This document shows, piece by piece, positions 26,986 to 27,356 of a DNA stretch of 27,356 nucleotides. The notes under the pieces were generated by a model, which ran no database searches, was not told the DNA's origin, and saw only the letters and a list, made by a program, of their open reading frames with translations. The position numbers were made by a program, and so were the translations under genes. Source of the DNA: Ichthyophonus hoferi (Eukaryota; Opisthokonta; Ichthyosporea; Ichthyophonida; Ichthyophonidae); assembly GCA_002751075.1 (NCBI GenBank), contig NAOQ01000271.1, positions 61,739-89,094 on the forward strand, in the 5' to 3' direction. Within the stretch, counting starts at the first letter, position 1, and each line of letters begins with the position of its first letter.

Positions 26986-27356
26986 CCTCCTTACACTTGG
27001 TTTAGATTAATTTTTTTTAAGTCAGCAATCAATAACCGTTAAGAGATTTGTTTTCTTTGGATAGAATACAGATTTGGGGATTCTCCATATATTCTTGAAA
27101 CTGTACCAGGTTACAGTTCCAGGTACATAAGGAGGTCTATGACACCAGAAAGTGGGGAAATCCAGAGATTAAATAAATAAGCAATTTTGTAATTCATGAG
27201 CATAGGCTTCCTTATGTACCTAGAACTGTAACCTGGTACAGTTTCAGGAATATATGGAGAATCCCCAAATCTGTATTCTATCCAATGAAAACAAATCTCT
27301 TAACGGTTATTGATTGCTGATTTAAAAAGAATTAATCTAAACCAAATGTAAAGAGG
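26986..27356. mobile_element. Foldback/MITE-like element with 156-bp inverted arms
   Basis: Left arm 26986-27141 and right arm 27201-27356 are reverse complements over 156 bases without gaps and with 9 mismatches (about 94% identity), around a 59-base loop. The right arm ends at the window edge, so the element may be longer. There is no coding capacity, so it resembles a non-autonomous DNA element or a long hairpin. Target-site duplication cannot be tested without the right flank. If the exon at 26769 is real, the element sits in its first intron. Confidence 0.88.

Noticed and set aside
1-27356. tRNA, rRNA, CRISPR and bacterial-type operon features
   Set aside because: Searched by eye for tRNA B-box and cloverleaf patterns, spacer-repeat arrays and Shine-Dalgarno-led gene runs. 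None was found; the window is eukaryotic nuclear DNA.

Overview
This is a very AT-rich eukaryotic window full of microsatellites, with GT-AG introns. The best-supported protein matches are a BAF155/BAF170-like SWI/SNF subunit and SMIM20/MITRAC7. Together with a GT31-like glycosyltransferase and a SPRY protein, they suggest a holozoan: a unicellular relative of animals or an early-branching animal. The SWI/SNF subunit keeps a cysteine zinc module known from yeast and plant SWI3 proteins, and I cannot find the N-terminal BRCT/chromo module of animal SMARCC. That leans slightly towards a protist. The species cannot be named from the sequence.

Layout. (1) Positions 1-12561, minus strand: a 17-exon SMARCC/SWI3 gene. 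I could chain all the exons in one frame. It runs from an acidic N-terminus through SWIRM, a zinc module, SANT and a coiled coil into a poly-Q tail that leaves the window at base 1. Its introns are mostly tandem repeats, and many of these begin at the 5' splice site. (2) 12562-14165: promoter-like DNA (E2F-like and CCAAT motifs), AT-rich filler and one copy of a dispersed repeat. (3) 14165-18790, plus strand: a degenerate copy of a SMIM20-like gene. It is split by about 3.0 kb of inserted sequence that carries an intronless, minus-strand GT31-like glycosyltransferase gene and a possible LTR-element fossil. (4) 18936-19200: second copy of the dispersed repeat. (5) 19359-20591, minus strand: an intronless membrane-anchored protein with four 33-residue repeats and a C-terminal SPRY domain. 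(6) 20592-23390: no recognisable gene. (7) 23390-25069, minus strand: the intact three-exon SMIM20/MITRAC7 gene, which lies in inverted orientation to the copy in (3). (8) 25070-27356: AT-rich DNA, a possible first exon of a plus-strand gene at 26769, and a 156-bp-arm foldback element that reaches the window end.

The genes do not form one pathway. SMARCC is a nuclear chromatin-remodelling scaffold. SMIM20 is a mitochondrial inner-membrane assembly factor for cytochrome c oxidase. The GT31-like protein should act in the secretory pathway. The SPRY protein is membrane-anchored and of unknown function. Their proximity looks like ordinary eukaryotic gene order reshaped by segmental duplication and insertion.
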